Shown here piece by piece: positions 1 to 6,675 of a DNA stretch of 12,867 bases. The DNA is from Bacillota bacterium. GTDB lineage: Bacteria; Bacillota_A; Clostridia; Lutisporales; Lutisporaceae. Positions within the stretch are counted from its first letter, which is position 1, and each line of letters opens with the position of its first letter. The notes beneath the pieces were generated by a model that saw only the letters and a program-made list of their open reading frames with translations, did no database searches and was not told the DNA's origin. The position numbers and the translations under genes were made by a program. The stretch covers positions 1-12,867 of the forward strand of contig JAKJBT010000047.1 of assembly GCA_022706865.1 (NCBI GenBank), given 5' to 3'.

Positions 1-134
1 TCTCTGCCTAAAACCACACATCGACCAGCAATTATGCTATATCCAAGGGAAAAGCTCAACCTAAACAAATTGAAAATCTACGAAACATGAAGATATTTAA
101 AGAAAATGAGAGTATATTAAGGGAGGTGTGATAA

Positions 135-398
135 ATGAAGATGCTCAGAAAGCCTGTTGAAGCAATAGTGTTCTTTGATTTGGAAGGCAATCCTGTACCT
201 GTAAGGTTCAGATATCTTGATGACAGGTCGGAGTTGATCACGGTAAAAGTAGACCGGGTAATAAAAAGAGAGCTTGACAAGTTTGCCGGCAACAGGATGT
301 TAAAGTTTACCTGTCAGACACGTATCGGCAATCAGATCAAACCCTTCGAACTCAGATTTGAAATAGATACTTCAAGATGGTATATATATAAGATTTAA
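135..398 (+). CDS. Small hypothetical protein, 87 aa, convergent with dinB
   Basis: I do not recognise this family. The ATG follows a strong Shine-Dalgarno sequence (GGGAGGTG, about 6 nt upstream), which supports it as a real gene. The protein is basic and soluble-looking, with no signal peptide, membrane segment or cysteine cluster. The N-terminal half reads like alternating beta strands (VEAIVFFD, VPVRFRYLDD, ELITVKVDRVIKREL) and the C-terminal half ends in an aromatic strand (RWYIYKI), so a small all-beta fold is plausible. It stops 7 bp before the stop codon of the convergent dinB gene and no terminator is visible between them, so the two transcripts probably overlap. It is not the YolD-type protein often found beside Y-family polymerases. 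The 134 bp upstream contain no convincing promoter and no LexA box. Confidence 0.7.
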   Translation: MKMLRKPVEAIVFFDLEGNPVPVRFRYLDDRSELITVKVDRVIKRELDKFAGNRMLKFTCQTRIGNQIKPFELRFEIDTSRWYIYKI

Positions 399-405
399 CT
401 GTCTG

Positions 406-1653
406 TCACAGTATGCTGCTCATTACGGGATAGTCTTCTCCCCCTGACCCTCCGGACATGGGGGCAAACTCCCCGTCGGCAAATATGGCCCTCATTACGG
501 AATCATTCCCATACCTGCCTCTTATAACATCCATGGCGTTGTCCAGCGCCTGCTTCTTGTATTTGCACTGCCGGTCAAATATTGAGGCCTGCATGAACTC
601 GTCGCTGCACAAATCCGTCACCCTTACCCCCAGATGCCTTATTTTTTCATTTTCCCAGCATTCGTCGAACAGTTCTCTCACAGTCTCGAATATATCCATG
701 GTTATATTGGTGTGAGCCATAAGCTTTCTTTGATGGGAATAAAAATTAAGCTCCGATGTCCTTATTTCCACCGATACTACCCGGCAGCAGGATCTGGCAG
801 CCCTGAGCCTTAATGAAACAGATTCCGTCAGGGACAATAATACCTTGTGGGCGATCTGCCTTTCGGTTACGTCAAACTTTATAGTGGTGCTGTTGCCTAT
901 TCCTTTCATCTGCAGGTAATATCCCGGATACACCGGCGATTCATCAATACCGTTCGCATAGCACCATATCAGGTTGCCGAAGGATTTAAGCCTGTCCCGC
1001 AAGAATCTTTTGTCTGCCCTGGCTAAGTCTCCTATTGTGGTTATATTCATTTCCATAAGCTTCTTCCTGGTCTGCCTGCCTACCATAAATAAATCACCTA
1101 CGGGCAGCGGCCACATTTTGCTCTCTATCTCATCAGGAAACAAAGTATGGACCATGTCGGGCTTTTTCAAATCTCCTGCAACCTTTGCAGTAAGCTTATT
1201 TGCTCCTATCCCTATATTGACGGTGAAGCCCAATTCCTTTTTTACCCTGTCCTTTATCATATGTGCAGCGGCAACTGCATCTCCGAAGTGAGGTTCCATT
1301 CCCGTATAATCCAAAAACAATTCGTCTATCGAAAATCTCTGCAAGCCGGGAGAATATTCCTTCAGAGTTTCATACAGTATATTGCTGCATTTCATGTAAA
1401 GGTTATAGTCGGGAGGTACCACTACAAGCCCGGGGCACTTCTGCCTGGCCTGCCACAGCACCTCCCCCGTTGTTATTCCGAACTTTTTGGCAGGTATGCT
1501 TTTCGCCAGCACTATACCTCTCCGGTCAGCCTGGGAACCGCCCACTACCGAAGGTATTTCCCTAAGGTCAAGGGTATCCCCCTTCTGCAAATTATAAACA
1601 GCCTGCCAGGATAAAAAAGCCGAATTCACATCAATATGCATTATGGTTCTCAT
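406..1653 (-). CDS. dinB: Y-family translesion DNA polymerase (DinB/Pol IV-like)
   Basis: This is an error-prone polymerase that copies past DNA lesions. Its 415 aa cover the full Y-family length. The palm begins with IMHIDVNSAF, placing a metal-binding Asp at D8 and a likely steric-gate Phe at F13. The second catalytic pair is D110/E111 in SIDELFLD. The fingers and thumb include the helix-hairpin-helix region (VGRQTRKKL, about 191-199), followed by the little-finger domain (about 245-350). QASIF at 355-359 fits a beta-clamp binding pentapeptide. The tail after it (DNAMDVIRGRYG) is typical of clostridial and UvrX-like polymerases. Compared with classical DinB, N10 and A12 replace the usual D and F of the DMDAFF motif, and the active-site loop resembles UmuC/PolB types. 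The ATG at 1653 has only a weak upstream purine tract. A perfect LexA box lies 44 bp upstream, so SOS control is expected. Confidence 0.93.
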   Translation of the reverse strand: MRTIMHIDVNSAFLSWQAVYNLQKGDTLDLREIPSVVGGSQADRRGIVLAKSIPAKKFGITTGEVLWQARQKCPGLVVVPPDYNLYMKCSNILYETLKEYSPGLQRFSIDELFLDYTGMEPHFGDAVAAAHMIKDRVKKELGFTVNIGIGANKLTAKVAGDLKKPDMVHTLFPDEIESKMWPLPVGDLFMVGRQTRKKLMEMNITTIGDLARADKRFLRDRLKSFGNLIWCYANGIDESPVYPGYYLQMKGIGNSTTIKFDVTERQIAHKVLLSLTESVSLRLRAARSCCRVVSVEIRTSELNFYSHQRKLMAHTNITMDIFETVRELFDECWENEKIRHLGVRVTDLCSDEFMQASIFDRQCKYKKQALDNAMDVIRGRYGNDSVMRAIFADGEFAPMSGGSGGEDYPVMSSIL

Positions 1654-1690
1654 ACCGCTTCCGCCTTCCCTGCAATCAAAGATCCTATGT

Positions 1691-1721
1691 ATTATACGAA
1701 CATATGTTCGATTTAATTATA
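1691..1721 (-). promoter_or_regulatory. LexA (SOS) box overlapping the dinB promoter
   Basis: CGAACATATGTTCG at 1697-1710 is a perfect 14-nt palindrome matching the Gram-positive LexA/DinR consensus CGAAC-N4-GTTCG. On the minus strand a TATAAT -10 element (1696-1691) touches one edge of it and a second TATAAT (1721-1716) lies just upstream. Bound LexA would therefore block RNA polymerase at either promoter. No good -35 element is visible for either. The site is between dinB and the end of the permease gene, which also runs on the minus strand, so read-through from the ABC cassette could add a LexA-sensitive but promoter-independent supply. Confidence 0.9.
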
Positions 1722-1755
1722 GCATCTTTTGGCATGGAAGGGAAGTATTTCTGGC

Positions 1756-2499
1756 CTAGTCCCATTTGAAAAATTTAACGGATACAATGGTACAGACCAC
1801 TGAAATAACTGCCATTGCTGCAATCGGAATCAATATATTATCCAGGGGCAATCCCAAAGAAGTGCCTTTCAGCAATTTTATGCCTTGTGTAAGGGGCAAA
1901 AAGTCTGCTGCCTTTTGAAGTGCTTCCGGCATGACTTCATAGGGCAGGGTTGCGCCGGAGAAAATCAACATCGGAAAATATAGGGCGCAGCACAGCAGAT
2001 TGGCTGTTTTTATATCGGGCGAAAGGGCTGACACCATCATACCGATGCTGTAGACGGATACAAGCACCAACAGATACGATCCCAAGAATCCGGGCAGGGA
2101 GCCATGTATCCTGAATCCGTAAAGCAGCGAAGATATCAGATAGACAAGAACCAGTGAAGCAACCGAGTATATGAAATTTACAGCCACCTGTACGAATAAA
2201 AGCACTGACGGGCTTACAGGCGTTACTTTCAATCGTTTCAAAATCCCTTTATGACGATAGTCTGAAAGCACCAGAGGCAGCCCCATGACTCCCGACGCGC
2301 AGATACCGATAGATGCAACTGCCCCGAAGGATTGTTCAAAAAAAGTGTAATCAGCCCCCTGGAAGGCAGGTTTTTCTCCAAAAATAATTCCCAGGATCAC
2401 CGTCACAACCGCAGGAAAGCCAATTCCGAAAATTGCCATATCCATTCCGCGCAGCGACAGCTTAAGCTCTGTTCCCAGCATAGCACTAAAGGCTCTCAT
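1756..2499 (-). CDS. ABC-2 type transporter permease
   Basis: This is the membrane subunit of a drug or natural-product type exporter, partnered with the ATPase encoded just upstream. I chose the ATG at 2499, giving 247 aa, because AGGAGG lies 5 nt before it; a longer reading frame to 2601 would overlap the ATPase gene by over 100 nt. Six hydrophobic segments are visible at about 21-41, 57-78, 99-126, 137-158, 166-183 and 220-243. The conserved ABC-2 block LSPDIKTANL...PMLIFSGATLP (about 159-185), followed by an amphipathic PLTQGIKLLKG stretch, is characteristic of DrrB-like permeases. The start overlaps the ATPase stop by 14 nt, which suggests translational coupling. The substrate cannot be read from the sequence. 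No terminator hairpin is evident after the stop codon. Confidence 0.92.
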   Translation of the reverse strand: MRAFSAMLGTELKLSLRGMDMAIFGIGFPAVVTVILGIIFGEKPAFQGADYTFFEQSFGAVASIGICASGVMGLPLVLSDYRHKGILKRLKVTPVSPSVLLFVQVAVNFIYSVASLVLVYLISSLLYGFRIHGSLPGFLGSYLLVLVSVYSIGMMVSALSPDIKTANLLCCALYFPMLIFSGATLPYEVMPEALQKAADFLPLTQGIKLLKGTSLGLPLDNILIPIAAMAVISVVCTIVSVKFFKWD

Positions 2500-3217
2500 T
2501 TTCATCCTCCTCTCCCGTAAACCAAAGATAGGCATCTTCCAGTTTATCGTACGGGCTTTGTGAAACAGCATCGGCAACAGTGCCTTGAAATATTGTTTCA
2601 CCGTTTTTCAGGATTAGAATCCTGTCGCACAGCTCCTCAACCTCATCCATATAGTGGGAAGTTAAAAAAATAGTCAAGCCTTTGGCTTTCAGTTTCTCCA
2701 AGTGCTTCCACACATCCCTGCGCGCCTTTGTGTCAAGCCCTGATGTAAGCTCATCCAGAAATACCAGTTCCGGATCCGGAATTAATGCCAGCACTACAAA
2801 CAAGCGCTGACGTTCACCCCCTGAAAGCTCTGATACCATCTGCCTGCACTTGTCTGACAGTCCGAAGCTTTTGAGCAGTTCTTTATAGTCCGCCGGATTT
2901 TTGTAAAAGGAGCGGGTAACCTCACATATTTCTTCAACGGTAATCTTATCCTGACAGCGGGGCTCTTGAAATTGTACCCCCACCCTTTCAAATATTGCCT
3001 TCCTTTCTGTCCGGGGGTCCATTCCCAAAATGCGGACATCGCCTCTGTCGTACTTTTTTGTGTTTAGTATGCATTCGATGGATGTGCTTTTCCCTGCGCC
3101 GTTTGCGCCGAGCAGGCCAAATATTTCCCTCCTCTGTACCCGTAAATTCAAATTGTTTACTGCCTGCTTCCGTCCATAAGACTTGCACAGCCCCTGGACG
3201 GTCAATACTGCTTCCAT
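2486..3217 (-). CDS. ABC transporter ATP-binding protein
   Basis: This is the nucleotide-binding subunit that drives the adjacent ABC-2 permease. The 243 aa contain Walker A GANGAGKST (37-45), a Q-loop at about Q84, the signature LSGGERQ (131-137), Walker B LVFLDE (151-156) followed by the D-loop SGLD, and the switch histidine in LTSHYMDE (H188). All catalytic motifs are intact, so the transporter should be active. The motif after Walker B reads DELTSGLD instead of the commoner DEPTSGLD, a variation seen in DrrA/CcmA-like exporters. AAGGAGG lies 7 nt upstream of the ATG. The gene begins 75 bp after the MerR gene, and this is the only real gap in the cassette; it contains an inverted repeat that may be an operator or a weak terminator. 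Confidence 0.95.
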   Translation of the reverse strand: MEAVLTVQGLCKSYGRKQAVNNLNLRVQRREIFGLLGANGAGKSTSIECILNTKKYDRGDVRILGMDPRTERKAIFERVGVQFQEPRCQDKITVEEICEVTRSFYKNPADYKELLKSFGLSDKCRQMVSELSGGERQRLFVVLALIPDPELVFLDELTSGLDTKARRDVWKHLEKLKAKGLTIFLTSHYMDEVEELCDRILILKNGETIFQGTVADAVSQSPYDKLEDAYLWFTGEEDENESL

Positions 3218-3253
3218 AGTTTTTCCTCCTTATTCCATGTTTCAGGTAAAATA

Positions 3254-3281
3254 ATAACACCATTTAAAAGTCTGGTGTTAT
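3254..3281 (-). promoter_or_regulatory. Inverted repeat between merR and the ABC genes
   Basis: ATAACACCA (3254-3262) and TGGTGTTAT (3273-3281) form a perfect 9-bp inverted repeat around a 10-nt centre. It begins 11 nt past the merR stop codon and ends 36 nt before the ABC ATPase start. On the minus strand a TATTAT hexamer (3256-3251, 5/6 to the -10 consensus) overlaps its downstream arm, and a T-rich stretch TATTTTA follows. Two readings are possible: an operator for the neighbouring MerR protein controlling the exporter genes separately, or a weak AT-rich intrinsic terminator or attenuator after merR. No good -35 element is visible, so I do not call a promoter here. Confidence 0.5.
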
Positions 3282-3292
3282 GGTGGAGGGTT

Positions 3293-4039
3293 TTATTTGA
3301 ATTTACTTTTCATATATTCAAGCTGCAGCATCATTTGCTTCGCATCCTGCTCCAGATTTTCAAGTGAAGTCAGAAGTCTGTCGCATACGGAAATAATGTA
3401 TTCCGTTTCTTTTGGAATATTGATGCTGCTTTTTATGTCAAAATGGGAAGAAGCGGATAAATCATTCAACATCCTTAATATGGCTGTCAGGGAATAATTG
3501 GCGCATCTCAATGATCTGATGATTTTAAGGCGCCGTATATCGTCCCTGTTATATACACGATATCCGTTATCTTTTCTTTTAATTGTAAGGAGTCCGTTCA
3601 TTTCCCAATTGCGGAGAGTATCTATGGTCAATTCCATATAGTCGGCCGCTTGTTTTCTTGTCAGCTGTAACGGCTCCTCTGCCCGGTCCGATTCTGCTAA
3701 CATATTACTGACAATTTCTATTGCTTCCTCTGCCCGGTTCTTCTCCTCCGCAATTTTCTCCATGTACTCCTTTGTCATTTCAATTGCAGCTTCGTAACAG
3801 CCGGCAGCAGAAGTTCTTATGATATTAACAGCTCGTTTTCGTATTCCGTTTTGCAGCACTTCGCCTTTAAGCGCAATCCTTGCAAACCTCATCTGCTCCA
3901 GATGTACATCAGTATATACACGATACCCGTTTGCCTTTCTTTCAGGCTTCGGGATTAACTTCCATTCTTCATATAACCGTACGGTGTTCGGATGAAGCCC
4001 TATAATATCAGCAATCTCCGATGTTTTATATGTTCTCAT
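3293..4039 (-). CDS. MerR-family regulator with two MerR HTH domains
   Basis: This is a transcription regulator of 248 aa in which the MerR DNA-binding module appears twice. Copy 1 spans about residues 3-57 (YKTSEIADIIGLHPNTVRLY then NGYRVYTDVHLEQM). Copy 2 spans about 126-195 (LTRKQAADYMELTIDTLRNW then NGYRVYNRDDIRRL). Each has the winged-helix hallmark NGYRVY. An Ala/Glu-rich helical stretch (about 80-120) links them, and the C-terminal 35 residues look like a coiled coil for dimerisation. There is no obvious metal-binding cysteine pattern and no separate drug-binding domain. The start overlaps the GNAT stop by 14 nt, with GGAG inside the GNAT gene 7 nt before the ATG. The location next to an ABC exporter suggests it controls that exporter. 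Confidence 0.9.
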   Translation of the reverse strand: MRTYKTSEIADIIGLHPNTVRLYEEWKLIPKPERKANGYRVYTDVHLEQMRFARIALKGEVLQNGIRKRAVNIIRTSAAGCYEAAIEMTKEYMEKIAEEKNRAEEAIEIVSNMLAESDRAEEPLQLTRKQAADYMELTIDTLRNWEMNGLLTIKRKDNGYRVYNRDDIRRLKIIRSLRCANYSLTAILRMLNDLSASSHFDIKSSINIPKETEYIISVCDRLLTSLENLEQDAKQMMLQLEYMKSKFK

Positions 4040-4532
4040 ATTCCTGCTCCAGCATAGACATTATCACCATGGAGCGGTAGCCCTCCCCATGCTTCTTGCA
4101 ATCCCTGAGTATGCCTTCCTGTATGAAACCCTCACTCCTGTACAGCTCGATTGCCCTTTCGTTGTCGGTATACGCATCCAGCCACAGCCTATGGCATTTC
4201 AATACCTCAAAGCAGTATTTTTTTATAAACCTTACGCTTGTCCGTCCATAGCCCTTTCCCTTGTCAGCTATAGCCATGCGCCTGAACTCTACGGCACTGT
4301 CCTCTCCGCCGATTCCTGCAAGTAATATGTAACCCACCAGCTTCCTGTCGGCTGAGCTAAATACGGATATATGCATTTCATCCTCGCTGTTCATGGCCTT
4401 CATATGCCTTTCCTTGGGCCATATAAACACAAAATCGCTGTTAGCCTTCTCAATGTCAAGTATCAGGTCAAGATATTCCGAACCGGTAAGGCAAAACGCA
4501 AGCCCGCCCATTTCCATCATCATATTTTTCAT
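4026..4532 (-). CDS. GNAT-family N-acetyltransferase (RimJ/RimL-like)
   Basis: This protein transfers an acetyl group from acetyl-CoA to an unidentified amine, which could be an antibiotic, a metabolite or a protein N-terminus. The 168 aa carry the GNAT acetyl-CoA loop DKGKGYGR (90-97) after the beta-4 strand AVEFRRMAI. Motif B follows, with the hallmark NERAIELYRSEGF (124-136). Strand order and length fit the RimJ/RimL-like group. The loop has Lys91 where the family usually has Gln or Arg. The ATG at 4532 is preceded by GAGGGGGG at 7 nt. It is the first gene of the GNAT-merR-ABC unit, so a role in modifying the same toxic compound that the exporter removes is attractive but is inference only. 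Confidence 0.88.
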   Translation of the reverse strand: MKNMMMEMGGLAFCLTGSEYLDLILDIEKANSDFVFIWPKERHMKAMNSEDEMHISVFSSADRKLVGYILLAGIGGEDSAVEFRRMAIADKGKGYGRTSVRFIKKYCFEVLKCHRLWLDAYTDNERAIELYRSEGFIQEGILRDCKKHGEGYRSMVIMSMLEQEYENI

Positions 4533-4553
4533 AACCAGTCCCCCCTCAGGTTT

Positions 4554-4582
4554 ATTATATAATATGTCAATAACATATCCAA
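4554..4582 (-). promoter_or_regulatory. Candidate promoter of the GNAT-merR-ABC unit, with a dyad in the spacer
   Basis: Read on the minus strand, TTGGAT (4582-4577) and TATAAT (4559-4554) are separated by 17 bp and lie 22 bp before the GNAT start. The -35 match is only 3/6. The spacer and the edge of the -35 element contain the dyad ATATGT-N5-ACATAT (4562-4578). A dyad between -35 and -10 is where MerR proteins usually bind, although their promoters usually have 19-20 bp spacers. The plus strand carries AATAACA both here (4569-4575) and in the inverted repeat before the ABC genes (3253-3259), which could be a shared recognition element. Confidence 0.5.
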
Positions 4583-4611
4583 TATCAGAAGGAGTTACTG
4601 CACAAAATAAA

Positions 4612-4903
4612 AATAATGCGACGTATCAAAAATTTGCATAACCCTCCGCAAGAGACAGTATAGTATATCGACGCACACGGATTATGATTTTGACAGGCCT
4701 ACTGCAATGCCTTTGGAAAAGTTCTGACGGTGCCAAAAGGCCCTCCATGGCCCGAGACACCTAAGCCGGCCTCCATGCCGGCTTCACGAACTTTTTACCA
4801 AAGCCATATCAGAGGCCTGTTGCCAAAATGCATAAAAGTGTGCCCTGCTATACTATACAAGCTCTTGCTTGGTTATGCAGACTTATAACTACGTCGCATC
4901 ATT
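4612..4903. repeat. Long imperfect inverted repeat, about 292 bp (MITE-like element or structured RNA)
   Basis: The left half pairs with the reverse complement of the right half along nearly its whole length. Perfectly paired blocks from outside in are 4616-4624/4891-4899, 4635-4643/4871-4879, 4648-4654/4862-4868, 4658-4667/4849-4858, 4673-4678/4838-4843, 4687-4692/4824-4829, 4693-4700/4813-4820, 4711-4716/4798-4803 and 4717-4724/4788-4795. These total 69 bp in colinear order with near-equal spacing. The outer ends read AATAATGCGACGT and, inverted, AATGATGCGACGT. The centre holds two smaller hairpins. No reading frame of note and no transposase lie inside. It sits between the gltX terminator and the promoter of the GNAT gene. 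No clear target-site duplication is visible, although both flanks are A-rich. Confidence 0.85.
4763..4784. other. GC-rich hairpin at the centre of the long inverted repeat
   Basis: AAGCCGGC (4763-4770) and GCCGGCTT (4777-4784) form a perfect 8-bp stem with a CTCCAT loop (ATGGAG on the minus strand). A second, shorter hairpin 5' of it, GGCC-CTCCAT-GGCC (4739-4752), has the identical hexanucleotide loop. GGTG (4729-4732) and CACC (4758-4761) could enclose the second one. No T-run follows on either strand, so these are not intrinsic terminators. Confidence 0.75.
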
Positions 4904-4904
4904 C

Positions 4905-4948
4905 TTCAAATATAAAGGGGTGCCGCGAAATAGTTCTGCGGCACCCCT
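4905..4948 (-). terminator. Intrinsic terminator of gltX and the upstream operon
   Basis: Nine bases past the gltX stop codon, on the minus strand, an 11-bp perfect GC-rich stem (AGGGGTGCCGC, 4916-4926, pairing with 4938-4948) closes an 11-nt loop. The tail on the minus strand is TTTATATTTG, a moderate U-tract. On the plus strand no T-run follows the stem, so it works in the minus direction. It ends next to the long inverted repeat. Confidence 0.75.
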
Positions 4949-4956
4949 ATATGTGT

Positions 4957-6627
4957 TTACCTGTTAATGACTTTGTTAAATCGCTCAATTACCTTCTCTT
5001 CACCCATAACCTGCATAATCTCATAAAGGTCGGGAGTATTCCTCCTGTTGGTAACAGCTACTCTGATAATTCCCGTAACATCACCCACATGGCCTTTGTA
5101 GACCCCCGGATTTTTCTTGAAGGTCTTCACATCCTTGGAGTACCCCATTGCCTCGCAGAATTCCTTTACTCTGTCAAACCACATATCCTTGCTGTCGGAA
5201 TGGTTATAAACCTTTGCATATTCCCTTATAAGCCTGTTAACCTCATCGGCAGGTATTGTTTCGGGAAAATTATATCCCTCTGCCGCATCCCGGGCAAACA
5301 GCTCATCAAAGAAATAGAATATATACGGTTTCACATCCAGCCATTTTGCAATGTCTTTTCTGGGCTTTTCGCCGCCTCTGTCTATACTGAATATCCTTTT
5401 TGCGTACTTCTCATCTTTTGACAGAAGGGTCCAAAGCTCAGAGTCATATTCCTTGGCCCATTCCAGGGACATATCATAGACCTCTTCTGGCGTCATCCCG
5501 GCGACAATATCCTTGCTCATATCCGTAAGCTTGACTATATCAAACATAGCACCGCTTACACTCATTCTTTCCAGCTCAATCTTGAAGCTGGTATTGGGGG
5601 CCTCGGGGTTTTCCCTTCTCCAGTCCTCAAAATTAGAATTAATCAGGTTCACAAGGTATTCAATCACCGAAATGCTTGGGAAGCCCTGCTCATGATAGAA
5701 GCTTACATCCGCCTCCGGGTCCTTTCTCTTGCTGAGCTTTCTTTTGGAAGAACCTTCTATCTTCATTATCGGGGAGATATGCGCAAAATACGGCTTTTCC
5801 CATTCAAACATTTCAAAAAGCTGTACATGCAGAGGAGCTGAAGACAGCCATTCATCGCCCCTTATAACATGCGTGGTCCTCATAAGGTGGTCATCCACCA
5901 CATGGGCAAAATGATAAGTGGGAAGCCCGTCGGACTTCAGAAGCACAATGTCCTGGAAATTCTCCGGCATTTCCACATCGCCCTTTATGAGATCCTTGAA
6001 AACAAACCTGCTGTCGGGGTTGTTGGGTGCTTTTACACGCAGCACGAAGGGTTTGCCCCTGGAAAGCTCTTCCTTTACCTGCTCCAGTGAGAAATTCCTA
6101 TGCACGGCGTATTCTCCGTAATAACCGGGGGTTTCCTTCTTCTCCTCCTGTTGGGCTCTTATCTTATCCAAGTCTTCCTCAGAGCAGAAGCAGGGATATG
6201 CAAGCCCTTTTTCCACCAGACGTTTTGCAAAAGCCTTGTATATTTCCATTCTTTCACTTTGCTTATATGGGCCGTAGCTGCCCTTCTCATCGTCGACGTC
6301 TGTTACTCCTTCATCGAAGCTGATGCCGAACCTGGAGAGGGCTCTTACAATATTGGAAACTCCGCCTTCCACCTCACGCTTTTTATCCGTATCCTCAACT
6401 CTCAGGAAAAATACTCCGTTGCTCTGATGGGCAAGCCTCTCCGATACAAGGGATGCATATAGGCTTCCCATGTGTACGTAGCCTGTAGGGCTGGGGGCAA
6501 ACCTGGTTACCTTTGCTCCCTCATCCAGCTGTCTTTTAGGATATAACATCTCGTAGTATTCCGGTGTCTTTCCGATATCAGGAAATAACAAATCCGCCAA
6601 TTCCCTGTTTTGTGTCAAATTATGCAT
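4957..6627 (-). CDS. gltX: Glutamyl-tRNA synthetase, long clostridial form
   Basis: This class I synthetase charges tRNA-Glu, and possibly tRNA-Gln in organisms that use the amidotransferase route. The 556 aa contain RFAPSPTGYVHMGS (42-55) with the HIGH-equivalent HMGS at 52-55, the glutamate-specific FLRVEDTDKKRE block (about 74-85), a CFC pair (146-148) at the position of the zinc region of some GluRS enzymes, TTHVIRGDEW (251-260) and the KMSKS-equivalent KLSKR (297-301). The C-terminal 240 residues form the anticodon-binding region. About 40 residues precede the first catalytic motif, where most bacterial GltX proteins have only a few; this extended N-terminus is shared by a clostridial subgroup. 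The ATG at 6627 has AGGCGG 9 nt upstream. It is the last gene before a strong hairpin terminator and lies 48 bp after mtaD. Confidence 0.95.
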   Translation of the reverse strand: MHNLTQNRELADLLFPDIGKTPEYYEMLYPKRQLDEGAKVTRFAPSPTGYVHMGSLYASLVSERLAHQSNGVFFLRVEDTDKKREVEGGVSNIVRALSRFGISFDEGVTDVDDEKGSYGPYKQSERMEIYKAFAKRLVEKGLAYPCFCSEEDLDKIRAQQEEKKETPGYYGEYAVHRNFSLEQVKEELSRGKPFVLRVKAPNNPDSRFVFKDLIKGDVEMPENFQDIVLLKSDGLPTYHFAHVVDDHLMRTTHVIRGDEWLSSAPLHVQLFEMFEWEKPYFAHISPIMKIEGSSKRKLSKRKDPEADVSFYHEQGFPSISVIEYLVNLINSNFEDWRRENPEAPNTSFKIELERMSVSGAMFDIVKLTDMSKDIVAGMTPEEVYDMSLEWAKEYDSELWTLLSKDEKYAKRIFSIDRGGEKPRKDIAKWLDVKPYIFYFFDELFARDAAEGYNFPETIPADEVNRLIREYAKVYNHSDSKDMWFDRVKEFCEAMGYSKDVKTFKKNPGVYKGHVGDVTGIIRVAVTNRRNTPDLYEIMQVMGEEKVIERFNKVINR

Positions 6628-6675
6628 TATAACAAACCGCCTTTCGTTTGTAGTGTTTCCCTAAGGCTGCGGACA

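Noticed and set aside
1..90. Open plus-strand frame from the window edge to a TGA at 88-90, possibly the tail of an upstream gene.
   Set aside because: Only 29 codons, no recognisable motif, and a run this short is often open by chance; without upstream sequence it cannot be supported.
111..118. TATATT as a -10 element for the 87-aa gene.
   Set aside because: The transcript would begin inside its ribosome binding site, and no matching -35 is present.
2500..2601. Longer permease start at 2601.
   Set aside because: It would overlap the ATPase gene by over 100 nt and has no proper ribosome binding site, while AGGAGG sits 5 nt before the ATG at 2499.
4612..4903. Insertion sequence or CRISPR array.
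   Set aside because: No transposase frame, no direct repeats with regular spacers, and no clear target-site duplication; only a palindromic structure is visible.
4916..4948. T-box-like motif (GGGTGCCGC) near gltX.
   Set aside because: It lies downstream of gltX, not in a leader, and there is no specifier loop; the perfect stem plus tail is explained as the terminator.
4828..5421. A 197-codon plus-strand open frame running from the inverted repeat into the antisense of gltX.
   Set aside because: Its start lies inside the palindromic element and most of it is antisense to a clear synthetase gene; no ribosome binding site or recognisable domain.
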